Shown piece by piece: positions 26,298 through 35,194 of a stretch of DNA of 64,000 bases. Position numbers and translations under genes: made by a program. Numbering within the stretch: position 1 is the first letter of the stretch; each line of letters opens with the position of its first letter. The stretch is from Collimonas sp. PA-H2 (GTDB lineage: Bacteria; Pseudomonadota; Gammaproteobacteria; Burkholderiales; Burkholderiaceae_D): positions 2,480,001 to 2,544,000 of the forward strand of contig NZ_PDBX01000001.1 of NCBI RefSeq assembly GCF_002564105.1, given 5' to 3'. A model generated the notes under the pieces. That model was not told the DNA's origin, did not search any database, and worked only from the letters and a program-made list of their open reading frames with translations.

Positions 26298-26950
26298 GCT
26301 TGCTGCTCCCGTTCCGGCAGATTCTTGCCGGAGTGGCGCGGCGCCCGTCCGCTCAACATCGGTAGCAGCGTGCTCGGCACGATCAGCACCAGCGCCAGAT
26401 GCACCGCCACAAATGCCACGATGCCGGCCATCGCCGCAAAGTGCACGCGCCGCGCAATATCGTAGCCGCCGAACAGATCGGCCAAGCTATCCAGCTGCAC
26501 CGGCTTCCAGATCGACAAGCCGGACGCCACCACCAGCACGCCGAGCAGCAGCACGGCGATGTACATCAGGCGTTGCACAGCGTTGTAGACGCCCGGCTGA
26601 TGCGCCAGCTTGAAGGTCAGCGCATCTTTCACGTCGCGCAGCAGGTCGCGCGCCCGCAGCGGCAGGAAGTGGCGGCGGAAATGGCCGGCCAGCAGGCCGT
26701 AGCCAAGATAGACCAAGCCATTCACCACCAGCAGCCACATCGCCGCCAGGTGCCAGGCAATCGCTCCGCCCAGCCAGCCGCCAAGGGTGGCCCAGCGCGG
26801 GAAATCGAAGCCGAACAGCGGCGAGGCGTTATAGATCGCCCAGCCGCTCATCACCATGCAGACGATGGCGAAGGCGTTGATCCAGTGCGCCACCCGCACC
26901 AGCAGCGGATGAATGATGCGACGCGGTTTGTCAGCGGTAGTCATGGGCAT
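26294..26950 (-). CDS. Cytochrome b561-type membrane electron-transfer subunit
   Basis: A 218-residue protein with four or five transmembrane helices and helix-borne histidines suited to bis-His haem b (VRVAHWINAF near residue 20, AWHLAAMW near 65, VHFAAMAG near 170, VAVHLALV near 185). It most likely passes quinol electrons to the molybdoenzyme encoded next, with which it overlaps by 4 bp. It is not MsrQ by sequence impression; it looks like the cyt b561/Ni-hydrogenase-type fold. Start is ATG 26950 or ATG 26944; no site decides between them. Confidence 0.82.
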   Translation of the reverse strand: MPMTTADKPRRIIHPLLVRVAHWINAFAIVCMVMSGWAIYNASPLFGFDFPRWATLGGWLGGAIAWHLAAMWLLVVNGLVYLGYGLLAGHFRRHFLPLRARDLLRDVKDALTFKLAHQPGVYNAVQRLMYIAVLLLGVLVVASGLSIWKPVQLDSLADLFGGYDIARRVHFAAMAGIVAFVAVHLALVLIVPSTLLPMLSGRAPRHSGKNLPEREQQA

Positions 26951-27011
26951 GCCTTGTCAAGAAGAGATGCGGGCAGCCGCGCCGCCCGCAAAATCGCATT
27001 ACAAAACCGCA

Positions 27012-27641
27012 TTACATCGGCGGCACTACGCCGTTGACGCCAACCGTGGCGCGGCCGACGACATCGCTGCCATCGGCTGCCTTGCTGACAAAGAACACGC
27101 CATGCGCGCCAGGCACCAGCAGGCTGCGGTCACCCTTGTTGAGGCTGACGATAGGGACGTCGGCCGGCACCACGATTTTCTTTTCGCCATCCGGATACTT
27201 GACCGTGATGGTGCGGCCGCTGGTCACCACCACATCGCCCACGGTGCCGTTGGTCATGCTGCTTTTCTTGCCCAGGTCCCAGGCGTAATGGCCTTCGCCG
27301 ACCTTCATGCCGGCCGGGAAGACGTGCACTTCCAGCGCCTTCAGGCTGCCGTCAGGCAGCGGCACGGCGGCGCTGCCGATGAAGCTGTCGGACTTGATGT
27401 CGGTAATCGCGGCATGGCTGACCGAGAACAGCATCAGGTCCGGCGCCAGTTTCAAGGTCAGCTTCTTGCCGGCTTTGGTGCTGACTTCAAGATTGTCAGC
27501 GTTCACTTTTTCAATCGTGGCGCGCACCCGGACCGGGGGCGCCGTGGCGGCGGTCTGGGCGATGGCGACGCTGCCATAGGCGAGCAAAGTCGATGCGGCC
27601 AAGGCAGGAACAAGCCGGCGCAAGAATTGTGCAGTTGTCAT
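27012..27641 (-). CDS. Periplasmic protein, DUF5666-like, first gene of the molybdoenzyme module
   Basis: A 209-residue precursor with a Sec signal (residues 1-29, ending SVAIAQ). The mature part has beta-rich repeats such as VRATIEKVNADNLEVSTKAGKKLTL, abbreviated here to its VRATIEKVNADNLEV element, which resembles DUF5666-type domains. No metal ligands stand out. ATG 27641 is chosen because it starts the signal peptide; the frame reaches back to 27707. It heads an apparent operon with the cytochrome b and molybdoenzyme genes and faces a CusRS-like system across a perfect palindrome. Role unknown. Confidence 0.72.
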   Translation of the reverse strand: MTTAQFLRRLVPALAASTLLAYGSVAIAQTAATAPPVRVRATIEKVNADNLEVSTKAGKKLTLKLAPDLMLFSVSHAAITDIKSDSFIGSAAVPLPDGSLKALEVHVFPAGMKVGEGHYAWDLGKKSSMTNGTVGDVVVTSGRTITVKYPDGEKKIVVPADVPIVSLNKGDRSLLVPGAHGVFFVSKAADGSDVVGRATVGVNGVVPPM

Positions 27642-27709
27642 GGGATCAGTCTCGGTGGTTGCTGGGAAGCCCAGTCTAGGCGCGCCGGAGTGTCTTATCG
27701 GTGACATGT

Positions 27710-27729
27710 GAATGACAATATTGTCATTC
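27710..27729. promoter_or_regulatory. Perfect 20-bp palindrome matching the CusR/HprR box type
   Basis: GAATGACAATATTGTCATTC is perfectly self-complementary. Its core ATGACAA-nn-TTGTCAT is the published CusR box pattern as I recall it, bound in E. coli by the copper regulator CusR and cross-recognised by HprR. It lies 52 bp before the CusR-like gene and 69 bp before the divergent periplasmic protein gene, so it can serve both promoters. Confidence 0.82.
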
Positions 27730-27780
27730 TTCTCGACAAGCGAATTGATAGAATGGGGCCATCTAAATCAAGGACTCAGC

Positions 27781-28461
27781 ATGGCTATCCTCGTCATCGA
27801 AGACGACCCGAAGACCGGCGCCTACCTCAAGAAAGGCCTGCGCGAATCAGGCTATGCGGTCGACCTGGTGCGCAACGGCAGCGATGGCTTGCACATGGCG
27901 CTGGAGAATTCCTATGACCTGGTGGTGCTGGACGTCATGCTGCCTGGCACCGACGGCTGGAAGATCATGGCTGCGATCCGCGCCCGCCGTGATCTGCCGG
28001 TCATCTTCCTGACCGCGCGCGACCACGTGAACGACCGTATACACGGGCTGGAACTGGGCGCCGACGATTACCTGGTCAAGCCGTTTTCGTTTACCGAACT
28101 GCTGCTGCGCATCCGCACCCTGCTGCGGCGCGGCGTGGTGCGCGAAGCGCATGAGCTGGATTTCTTCCAGGTGGCCGACCTGCAGCTCGACCTGCTGCGC
28201 CGCAAAGTCACGCGCCAGGGCATAGACATCGTTCTCACCAACAAGGAATTCCTGCTGCTGCACCTGCTGGTCAAGCGCCAGGATGAAGCCTTGTCGCGCA
28301 CCGTCATCGCTTCCGAGGTGTGGGACATGAATTTCGACAGCGACACCAATGTGGTCGACGTCGCCATCAAGCGCCTGCGCGCCAAGATCGACAATCCTTT
28401 CGAACGCAAGCTGATCCATACGGTGCGCAGCATCGGCTACATGTTCTCGGAAAATCCATGA
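27781..28461 (+). CDS. CusR/HprR-like response regulator
   Basis: A 226-residue OmpR-family regulator. Receiver domain: acidic residues EDD at 7-9, phosphoacceptor D51 in [13 protein letters not shown], Lys in YLVKPFSF. The C-terminal winged helix ends with the family-typical [12 protein letters not shown]. The receiver pattern [14 protein letters not shown] and the DNA-binding part resemble heavy-metal regulators (CusR, IrlR, CopR). ATG 27781 opens the receiver. The stop overlaps the kinase start (ATGA). A perfect CusR-box-like palindrome upstream supports the subgroup. Signal could be copper or oxidative chlorine species. Confidence 0.9.
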   Translation: MAILVIEDDPKTGAYLKKGLRESGYAVDLVRNGSDGLHMALENSYDLVVLDVMLPGTDGWKIMAAIRARRDLPVIFLTARDHVNDRIHGLELGADDYLVKPFSFTELLLRIRTLLRRGVVREAHELDFFQVADLQLDLLRRKVTRQGIDIVLTNKEFLLLHLLVKRQDEALSRTVIASEVWDMNFDSDTNVVDVAIKRLRAKIDNPFERKLIHTVRSIGYMFSENP

Positions 28462-29894
28462 CGCCCTGGCGCCACCTTTCGCTGACCGCGCGCGTCACTT
28501 TCCTGTTTGCGCTGGTCGCCTGCGCCATCGTCACCAGCCTCGGCATGTATCTGTATTCGTCGACGCGGCAGGCGCTGGAAACCCGCGCCGACTATTCACT
28601 GATCGGCAGGGTGGAACATTTCCGCACGCTGCTGCACGATCTCTACAACGTCAAGCAGATGGAAGACCGGCCGGCGCTGTTTGAAACCATGCTGGGCAGC
28701 GAACAGGATGTGCTGATGTTCGGCTATCCGGGCCAGGCGCCGTTCGTGCGCGTCAATCCCGATAACATGACGCCGCCGGCGATGAAGCCGGTCGGCCTTA
28801 ATCAGCCGCTGACGCTGGCAGCACTGCAGGCGGGTGAGCGCGCCGACGGCGTACGCGTGCGCTGGATCTCGACCGAGGCCGAGGTAGGCAGCGACGGTAC
28901 TAAGGTAGTGATTGTCGGCGCCCACGTGATGACGCAGGAATCGCATATTCTTTCCGCATACTACTGGCAGGTGATCGGCGCGGCCGCGGTATCGGTGCTG
29001 CTGGCGGCGCTGCTTGGCTTCCTGGTGCTGAAACGGGGCTTCCGTCCCTTGAACTCGATGGCCGAGCGCGCCGCCGAAGTCAGTCCCACCAATATTTCGA
29101 TACGCTTGCGCGAAGAGGATGCGCCGCAAGAGTTGCGGCTGCTGGCCGCCTCCTTCAACGCCATGCTGGACCGGCTGTCCGACGGCTATGAGCACCTGTC
29201 GCAGTTTTCCGCCGACCTCGCGCACGAGATCCGCACGCCGATCGGCGCCCTGATGGGGCAGACCCAGGTGACGCTGAACAAAGTGCGCAACGCCGGCGAA
29301 TACCAGCAGGTGCTGGAATCCAACCTGGAAGAACTGCAGCGCTTGAGCCGCATCGTGGAAAACATTCTGTTCCTGGCGCATGCCGACCACGCCGGCCTCG
29401 CCGTCGAGAAAACGCCGCTGGCGCTGGCCGATGAGCTGCACAAGATCGCCGAGTATTTCGAAGGCGTGGCGGAAGAACGCGATATCAAGCTGGTGGTCGA
29501 GGCCAGCGGCGAGCTGGATGCCAGCCCGGTGATGTGGCGCCGCGCCGTCAGCAACCTGGTAGTGAATGCGGTACGCTATGCGCTGCCGGGCAGCACCATA
29601 CGTCTAAGCGGCAAGCCGCAGGCGCAAGGCATCTGCATTGAAGTGGAAAACCGGGGAGATCCGATCCCGCAAGAACAGCTGGACCGCTTGTTTGATCGCT
29701 TCTACCGCGGCGACAAGTCGCGCAGCGAGTTCACGGAATCGAACGGCCTGGGGTTGGCGATTGTACGCGCCATCATGCTGGTGCACGGCGGCAGCGCCGA
29801 GGTGACTTGTACGGCCGCCGGGGTGATCCGCTTCAGCCTGTATTTCCCGCAGCAGCTGCAGGAGCGTGTGCAAGATCAGAAGGCGCGAGCCTGA
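28458..29894 (+). CDS. CusS/HprS-like heavy-metal-type sensor kinase
   Basis: A 478-residue kinase of the heavy-metal sensor subfamily: transmembrane helix at 14-34, periplasmic sensor of about 135 residues, second helix near 175-195, HAMP ([14 protein letters not shown]), HisKA box [17 protein letters not shown] box [13 protein letters not shown] and the G2 box [12 protein letters not shown]. The periplasmic region has several Met and His residues, but I cannot define a metal site. The 4-bp overlap with the regulator gene shows an operon. Confidence 0.88.
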   Translation: MTPWRHLSLTARVTFLFALVACAIVTSLGMYLYSSTRQALETRADYSLIGRVEHFRTLLHDLYNVKQMEDRPALFETMLGSEQDVLMFGYPGQAPFVRVNPDNMTPPAMKPVGLNQPLTLAALQAGERADGVRVRWISTEAEVGSDGTKVVIVGAHVMTQESHILSAYYWQVIGAAAVSVLLAALLGFLVLKRGFRPLNSMAERAAEVSPTNISIRLREEDAPQELRLLAASFNAMLDRLSDGYEHLSQFSADLAHEIRTPIGALMGQTQVTLNKVRNAGEYQQVLESNLEELQRLSRIVENILFLAHADHAGLAVEKTPLALADELHKIAEYFEGVAEERDIKLVVEASGELDASPVMWRRAVSNLVVNAVRYALPGSTIRLSGKPQAQGICIEVENRGDPIPQEQLDRLFDRFYRGDKSRSEFTESNGLGLAIVRAIMLVHGGSAEVTCTAAGVIRFSLYFPQQLQERVQDQKARA

Positions 29895-29931
29895 GACAGC
29901 GGCTCGCGCAGGTGTTGCAGAGGTGGATTGA

Positions 29932-30942
29932 TTAACGCAAGCGCGCCATCTCCAGCGCCATGCTCAGCTTGCCGAAGCGGGCGGTGATGTCTTCAAAGGC
30001 TTTTTGCTTTTGCGCGGTGCTCAGTTTGGTGTCGTACATATTGTTGCGCAGCAGGCCGAACATGGTGAGGTCGGCGATCGGCTTCAGCTGGGCATCGGTG
30101 GAATGCTGGAAGCCCGACAGGTCGAGGATTTTCTGCAGCACGTCAGGCTGGCTGGCCGGATTCTTCGGCTTGCCGTAGGTGACGAAAAACTCTTCAATGC
30201 GGGCTTTGCTGGCGGCCGGCAAGTCCTTGCGGTACAGCAGCGGATCGTTAGGGATCAGCGGCGACGACCAGATTACGCGCAGTTTGCTGAACTGCTCCGG
30301 CGTTTCCTTTTGCAGACGGTCCAGCTCTTCGGTATTGTTGGTGGCGACATCGACCTGGCCGTTGATCACTGCTTGCAGGTTCTTCTTGTGATTGCCGACC
30401 ACGATGGTCTTGAACAGCCGTTCCGGCTCCACCTTGTTCTTGGCGAAGGCGTAATAGGCCGGCACCAGGTAACCCGAAGTCGAACTCTTGTCGCCATCGT
30501 AGAAGCTGTACACGCCCTTGTTGCTCAGGATATCCTCGAACGATTTGATCGGGCTTTTAGCCGGTGTGATCAGCACTGAGTTGTAGCCGTGCGAACCGTC
30601 TTTCTTGACCATCTGCGCGAACACTGTCGACTGGTTGTCTTCCACCGCTTCCAGCGCGCTCTTGCTGCTCAGCCAGGCCACCTGGATGGTGTTCGTTTTC
30701 AGGCCGGCCAGGATGTCGCTGTAGTTGGTGGAAACCACCGTGCGCACTTCCATCTTGGTGTATTTGGCGAAGTCGTCGATCACCGGCTGCCAGCGCTTTT
30801 GCGTATCTTCGATGGTGGTGGTGGCGATCAGGCCGATGGTGATCTTGCGTGGGCCGTCATCGTCCTTGGCGATCGCGCGCGGCACGATGCAATACATGGC
30901 GATGGAGCTCAGCAGGAGCGCGGTTTTCAGTAATTTCTTCAT
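29932..30942 (-). CDS. phnD: PhnD-like phosphate/phosphonate ABC transporter substrate-binding protein
   Basis: A 336-residue periplasmic binding protein. A Sec signal covers residues 1-25 (AIA). The PhnD pattern is visible in KITIGLIATTTIEDTQKRWQPV (shortened here as IGLIATT...RWQPVIDDF) and in the DGSHGYNSVL and NNTEELDRL stretches. It would bind phosphonate or a phosphate ester in the periplasm. No ATPase or permease gene (phnC, phnE) lies next to it, so it must pair with a distant transporter. It follows a PchP-like phosphatase gene on the same strand after a 156-bp gap with hairpins. Confidence 0.85.
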   Translation of the reverse strand: MKKLLKTALLLSSIAMYCIVPRAIAKDDDGPRKITIGLIATTTIEDTQKRWQPVIDDFAKYTKMEVRTVVSTNYSDILAGLKTNTIQVAWLSSKSALEAVEDNQSTVFAQMVKKDGSHGYNSVLITPAKSPIKSFEDILSNKGVYSFYDGDKSSTSGYLVPAYYAFAKNKVEPERLFKTIVVGNHKKNLQAVINGQVDVATNNTEELDRLQKETPEQFSKLRVIWSSPLIPNDPLLYRKDLPAASKARIEEFFVTYGKPKNPASQPDVLQKILDLSGFQHSTDAQLKPIADLTMFGLLRNNMYDTKLSTAQKQKAFEDITARFGKLSMALEMARLR

Positions 30943-30986
30943 TATTGCCTATCTGACTATTTCAAGGTGATGGAAAACATGGAGCA

Positions 30987-31007
30987 CCGGCCGCACTGGG
31001 CGGCCGG
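30987..31007 (-). repeat. GC-rich hairpin upstream of the PhnD-like gene
   Basis: CCGGCCGC (30987-30994) and GCGGCCGG (31000-31007) form a strong 8-bp stem with a 5-base loop, about 45 bp before the PhnD-like start. It may be a leader hairpin or the last of three transcript-end structures behind the phosphatase gene. Confidence 0.45.
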
Positions 31008-31040
31008 GGAATTCAAATGGAATTGAATCTGAGGAACGTG

Positions 31041-31089
31041 AGCCGGTTCCGATATTGGAACCGGCTGCCTCAAGTCAGAAACCTGAGGC
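31041..31089 (-). terminator. Tandem hairpins behind the phosphatase gene
   Basis: AGCCGGTTCC (31041-31050) pairs perfectly with GGAACCGGCT (31057-31066), and GCCTCA (31067-31072) pairs with TGAGGC (31084-31089). Both lie within 60 bp downstream of the phosphatase stop on the minus strand. There is no long U-run, so partial termination or 3'-end protection is more likely than a strong stop. Confidence 0.5.
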
Positions 31090-31098
31090 GAGGCGGGA

Positions 31099-32415
31099 TC
31101 AGCCCAGCAGCGCTTCGCTGCTCTTGCCGTACTTGATGCTGGCTTCCGACGGCATCCAGTTGCCGGTCTGCTCGTTGCGGCCTTGCAGCAGGAAGCGCGG
31201 CGCAGCTGCCGGGATCTGTTCGGCGGCCAGTTTCGAGAGATCGCCGATCTTGCCCTTCTTCATGCGGTTGACGATCATGCCCAGCTGGGTGTCGGCGAAA
31301 TCGCGCAGCATGTCGTAATCGCCATCGCTGTCGCCGGCCACGAAGACCGGACCGTAGCCTTTGCTGGCTACCAGTTCCTTCTTGATCACTTCAGTCTTGC
31401 CCGGACCCCAGTTGAGCGGCCAGCCGGCCTTGTACTGGTTGACGAAGACGCCGTTGGCGCTCTCCAGGCGCAGGCCCAGCACGTGTTCGCGCTTGACGTT
31501 GTAGCCGTACTTCGGCGTGGTGGCGAACACCGCCACCACATCTTCCAGCGAGGCCGAGCTGACGTAGACGTCGATGCCGCTCTGCTGCAAGGCATCCATC
31601 AAGGTGGCGATCTCGGTGCACAGGCGGATCCCGTGGAAATGCGTGGTGCTGACGATACCGGCCTTGCCCGGCTGCGCCGCCGGGCTGGTGTACTTGGTCT
31701 TGACCAGGCCGAGGCCGAGATTGTGGTCGTTGGATGCTTCCGCCAGCTTCTGCACTTCCGCCACCGACATGTTGGTGAAGAAGTAGATCACCCATGGATA
31801 ACCGACATTGACGCCATAGGTTTCGTTGACCGCTTCGTACAAGTAGTACAGCTTGGCGCGGAAGTCCTGGAACTGCACGGTTTCGCGGATTTCTTCCAGC
31901 TTCTTGTCGCCCTTGAATTTGTCGCAGTTGTCGTACAGGTATTGATAGTCGCTGTCGATATCGCTGCAGATCGCTTCCAGTTCGACGCTCTGGCCGGCGG
32001 CGTTCTTGAAGTCGGCGGCAAACGGGCCGGCCGGTACGTTCTGGCGGATGATCGCGGCCATTTCCTGCGGCGTCAGCTTGTAGGAGAGAGTGTTGATCTG
32101 GTACATCAACAACGCCTCTTCAGTGTCGTTCATGATGCTGGTGTTGTCCCAGTCGAATACCGCGTAAGGACGGCGCTTGGGATTGTAGTCGGCGCTGCTG
32201 TTGCCGTTGCGCGCGATCAGGGCTTGCAGCTGCTGGTGATTGCGGCTGCCCCATTTGGCGCGGTCCAACTTCAGGCCAACGGCCTTGGCTTCTTTCGCCA
32301 GCAGTTCCGACGGCGCCAGCGCGGCGGCGGCCAATCCCGCTACCAGGCCGCCGGTGAGCAGTGTGCGGCGTTTTTGTAAAGTGACTGTGTCTTCCGGTTT
32401 TTTCACGTTTTTCAT
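31099..32415 (-). CDS. PchP-like phosphorylcholine phosphatase, HAD superfamily, Tat-exported
   Basis: A 438-residue protein. The HAD nucleophile motif reads FDWDNT (D88, D90), motif II lies in YVSSASLEDV, and motif III/IV reads VAGDSDGDYDML. This and the overall length resemble periplasmic phosphorylcholine phosphatases such as PchP of Pseudomonas. The N-terminus KRRTLLTGGLVAGLAAAAL is a twin-arginine signal. ATG 32415 is preferred to the upstream in-frame start at 32448 because it places the signal near the N-terminus. It would release choline and phosphate in the periplasm. It precedes a PhnD-like binding protein. Confidence 0.8.
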   Translation of the reverse strand: MKNVKKPEDTVTLQKRRTLLTGGLVAGLAAAALAPSELLAKEAKAVGLKLDRAKWGSRNHQQLQALIARNGNSSADYNPKRRPYAVFDWDNTSIMNDTEEALLMYQINTLSYKLTPQEMAAIIRQNVPAGPFAADFKNAAGQSVELEAICSDIDSDYQYLYDNCDKFKGDKKLEEIRETVQFQDFRAKLYYLYEAVNETYGVNVGYPWVIYFFTNMSVAEVQKLAEASNDHNLGLGLVKTKYTSPAAQPGKAGIVSTTHFHGIRLCTEIATLMDALQQSGIDVYVSSASLEDVVAVFATTPKYGYNVKREHVLGLRLESANGVFVNQYKAGWPLNWGPGKTEVIKKELVASKGYGPVFVAGDSDGDYDMLRDFADTQLGMIVNRMKKGKIGDLSKLAAEQIPAAAPRFLLQGRNEQTGNWMPSEASIKYGKSSEALLG

Positions 32416-32772
32416 GATTGCGGCCTCCCTGTGCCAGTCGAAATGCATTTCAAATTATTGCCATCTGGAATCTTTTGTGCTTGCCAGTTGGACAGCTGAA
32501 TACACTAGCATATTTCTATTTAGAAACGTAGCTGAGCGGCAAATAAAGCTGCAAAAGAAAAGCGTCAATCGTCACACGCAAGAGCTGTGCCGATGCCAAC
32601 CTGTCCGCCGATTTTCAGCTATGCTCATGGTTCCGCCGGGCAATGCATGTGCCGCGGCCAGACCTTTGCGAGGTGCTGCTGATGAAGTCGTGGGGAAATC
32701 CGGATCGAAGTTGCTTTCTGGCTTGCCGCCGCTGTCGCGCGGGCTACCTTTCACCGGCATCGGCGGCGCGCC
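32416..32772. other. Intergenic region (357 bp) between divergent genes
   Basis: No gene is supported here. The region holds the promoters of the phosphatase (minus) and the flavoprotein (plus). A 14-bp palindrome TTTCTA-TT-TAGAAA lies at 32513-32526 about 100 bp from the phosphatase start and may be an operator. Nothing else stands out. Confidence 0.5.
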
Positions 32773-33948
32773 ATGGCAATTGACGACAGCGCTGTCAGCG
32801 ATGTCCTGATCGTCGGCGCCGGCCCGGCCGGCTCACACTTGGCTTATCTGCTGGCGCAGCAGGGTTTGCGAGTGACCATCATCGACAAGCAAGCCTTCCC
32901 GCGCGCCAAAGTCTGTGGCGGCGGCCTGTCGCGCAAAGCCATGGACTTGCTCGGCTTCGAGCTCGGCGCCGCCATGCACCAGCCGATAGCGGGCGCCATT
33001 CTTACCTACGGCAACCGCGACGCCGTGCTCAAGGAAATGCAGCCGATGGCGGCCTGCACCGTGGTGCGCAGCGAATTCGACAAGATGCTGCTGGATCGTG
33101 CTTGCGCCAAAGGGGTGCGTTTCTGCCCCGAAACGGCGTTTGTCGATGCTGTCGAATCCACGGACAGAATCAGTGTGACGACCAGCCGCGGAGTGCTGCA
33201 CAGCCGCTTGCTGCTGGCTGCCGACGGCGCCGCCAGCGCGGTGCGCAACCGTTTGTTCGGCAAGGACCTGGTGTCTTATGTGCCGGCGCTGGAGGCCTTG
33301 GTCTGGCCCGAGGAAGGTGTGCTGGAGCGCTTCGGCCAGCGCGCGCTGTTCGACTTCGACGGCATGCCGCACGGTTACGGCTGGATCTTCCCGAAGCGCG
33401 ACCATTTCAATATAGGTGTGTACTCACCTTTCGGCGGCGCCGCCTTGCGCCAGCACCTGGATCGCTTTAGCGCGGCATACGCCAGCCTGCAGCGGCCGCG
33501 AAAAATCGAATATCAAGGTTATATCATTCCCCTGGCCAATCGCCGCCGGCAGTTCCAGCGCGGCCGCGTGTGGCTGCTGGGCGATGCCGCCGGGCTGGCG
33601 GAAGCCTTGTTCGGCGAAGGGATTTATTTTGCGCTGAAGAGCGCCACGCTCGCCGCCCGGGCGATCGCCGCGGATGGCTTGCGCGCCGATTCCATGGCCT
33701 ATAGCAGATTGCTGCGGCGCGAACTGCTGCCCGAACTGCGCGCCGCAAACTGGATGGCGCAGCTGGTCTACCGCTTTCCGAAACTGACGTTTTCCCATCT
33801 GGTGCTGAACCAGCGCATCAACCAGGATTTCGCCGGCCTGATCAGCGGTCAGATGGGCTACCGCCGTTGCCTGCTCAAGACCGTGCTCGGATTTCCGCGC
33901 TGGCTGATGCCGAGCAAGGCGCCCGACCCGGACAGCCTGCTAGCGTGA
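32773..33948 (+). CDS. Geranylgeranyl-reductase-type FAD-dependent oxidoreductase
   Basis: A 391-residue flavoprotein. The N-terminal dinucleotide loop reads VLIVGAGPAGSHLAYLLAQQG, shown here as VGAGPAGS (residues 15-22). The family motif PRAKVCGGGLS follows, and the second FAD motif is GDAAGLAEALFGEGIYFAL split as GDAAGLAEALFGEG. These identify the geranylgeranyl reductase/halogenase-like group (PHBH fold). Members reduce isoprenoid double bonds or oxidise aromatic substrates. There is no isoprenoid gene next to it, so the substrate is unknown. ATG 32773 lies near the first conserved residues. Confidence 0.82.
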   Translation: MAIDDSAVSDVLIVGAGPAGSHLAYLLAQQGLRVTIIDKQAFPRAKVCGGGLSRKAMDLLGFELGAAMHQPIAGAILTYGNRDAVLKEMQPMAACTVVRSEFDKMLLDRACAKGVRFCPETAFVDAVESTDRISVTTSRGVLHSRLLLAADGAASAVRNRLFGKDLVSYVPALEALVWPEEGVLERFGQRALFDFDGMPHGYGWIFPKRDHFNIGVYSPFGGAALRQHLDRFSAAYASLQRPRKIEYQGYIIPLANRRRQFQRGRVWLLGDAAGLAEALFGEGIYFALKSATLAARAIAADGLRADSMAYSRLLRRELLPELRAANWMAQLVYRFPKLTFSHLVLNQRINQDFAGLISGQMGYRRCLLKTVLGFPRWLMPSKAPDPDSLLA

Positions 33949-34017
33949 GCGGCAGCTGCCGCTTGTTCATCCGATTTTCACCCAAGCACCCCATGCATCA
34001 TTTCCCACACCGGCCCT

Positions 34018-34626
34018 ATGGATAACTCAATGACTGCCCAACGCAAGACATCCCACAAAATCCTGGTAAAAAAATCCGCCGTCTATCGCTCCTTCCTGGC
34101 GCTCTCGCTGCTGACCGGCGCAGCGCTGGCCTGCGCCCATGCCTCGGCTGCGCCAGCGGTTCCGGCGACCGCAAAAGCTGCCGATACCCGCGTCGATACC
34201 GATTCCATCATCAGCACCATCAATGCGTCGGAGCGCACGCGGCCGTTTCCGGTCGGTGAAAAACTGGCTTATTTCGTCAACATCAAGGATGGCGACCAGG
34301 TGCGTTCGCCGTTCCGCGTTGCCTTCGCGGTTACCGGCATGGGCGTGTCGCCGGTGGCGGCCGGCGATATCCACGGCACCGGCCATCATCACATCCTGAT
34401 CGACATGCCGATGCCGGCTGACATCAAGGCGCCGATCCCGTTCGACAAGCCGAACGAGTACCAGCATCAGCACTACAAGCATTTCGGCAACGGCGAAACC
34501 GAGACCCTGCTGGATCTGCCGGCCGGCAAGCACACGCTGCGGCTGCTGTTCGCCGATCACAATCACATGCCTTACTATATTTCCAGCAAGGAGATTACGG
34601 TGGTGGTGCTGGACAAGACGCACTGA
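34018..34626 (+). CDS. Exported DUF4399 protein
   Basis: A 202-residue precursor with an N-terminal hydrophobic segment at about residues 24-45 (SLLTGAALACAHASA) typical of a signal peptide. The mature part carries a DUF4399 domain, seen as FRVAFAVTGMGVSPVAAG, GTGHHHILIDMP and KHTLRLLFADHNHMPY. The clustered histidines suggest metal binding, possibly copper as in related periplasmic cupredoxin-like domains, but this is not established. ATG 34018 and ATG 34030 are both possible. It stands between the flavoprotein and convergent ogt. Confidence 0.75.
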   Translation: MDNSMTAQRKTSHKILVKKSAVYRSFLALSLLTGAALACAHASAAPAVPATAKAADTRVDTDSIISTINASERTRPFPVGEKLAYFVNIKDGDQVRSPFRVAFAVTGMGVSPVAAGDIHGTGHHHILIDMPMPADIKAPIPFDKPNEYQHQHYKHFGNGETETLLDLPAGKHTLRLLFADHNHMPYYISSKEITVVVLDKTH

Positions 34627-34657
34627 AACAAGATGCGCCAGGGCCAGTTGCCGGGCC

Positions 34658-35194
34658 TCAGAAACCCGGCAGGCGCATGCTCTCCGGATCGCCGACTTCG
34701 GCCCGCTCGTGGCCCAGCAGCCAGGCCTTGCGCTCCAGGCCGCCGGCAAAGCCGGTCAGCTTGCCGTCGGCGCCCACCACCCGATGGCAGGGCACGATGA
34801 TGGCGACCGGATTGGTGGCGTTGGCGCTGCCTACCGCGCGGGCGCCGTTGTGCTCGCCCATCTGCAGCGCCAGCTTGCCGTAGGTGGTCATGCGCGCCGG
34901 CGGGATCTGGCGTAGCGCCGCCCACACGCGCTGCTGGAATTCGGTGCCGTTGGTGGCGACGGTGATGTCTTTCAGCGCATCCAGCTGCCCGCTGAAATAG
35001 CGCTGCAGCGCCGGCTCGGCGCTGGATGGCGCGGTGGCGTCGCTCAGGGTGTAATGGCCGTAGTGGGTACTCAGCAAGCTGCGCATGCGCGGCTCATAGT
35101 CGTCGAAGTCGAGCGCGCGCACGCGGTCCTGGCTGTCGGTGACCAGCAGGATGACGCCGATGGGCGAGGCGACGCGGTGTAGGAATAGATTCAT
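34658..35194 (-). CDS. ogt: Methylated-DNA--protein-cysteine methyltransferase (Ogt)
   Basis: A 178-residue single-use repair protein. The active-site motif IIVPCHRVVG places the acceptor Cys at 136. The DNA-binding HTH (FQQRVWAALRQIPPARMTTYGKLA, shortened as QRVWAALRQIP) and the asparagine hinge before the active site are intact. It removes O6-alkyl groups from guanine. It lacks the Ada N-terminal zinc domain, so it is Ogt-type. It is monocistronic as far as can be seen. Confidence 0.93.
   Translation of the reverse strand: MNLFLHRVASPIGVILLVTDSQDRVRALDFDDYEPRMRSLLSTHYGHYTLSDATAPSSAEPALQRYFSGQLDALKDITVATNGTEFQQRVWAALRQIPPARMTTYGKLALQMGEHNGARAVGSANATNPVAIIVPCHRVVGADGKLTGFAGGLERKAWLLGHERAEVGDPESMRLPGF

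Noticed and set aside
33948..33963. Perfect 16-bp palindrome AGCGGCAGCTGCCGCT at the end of the flavoprotein gene
   Set aside because: It has no loop and no T-run, overlaps the stop codon and is made of common GC-rich triplets, so it is not called a terminator.
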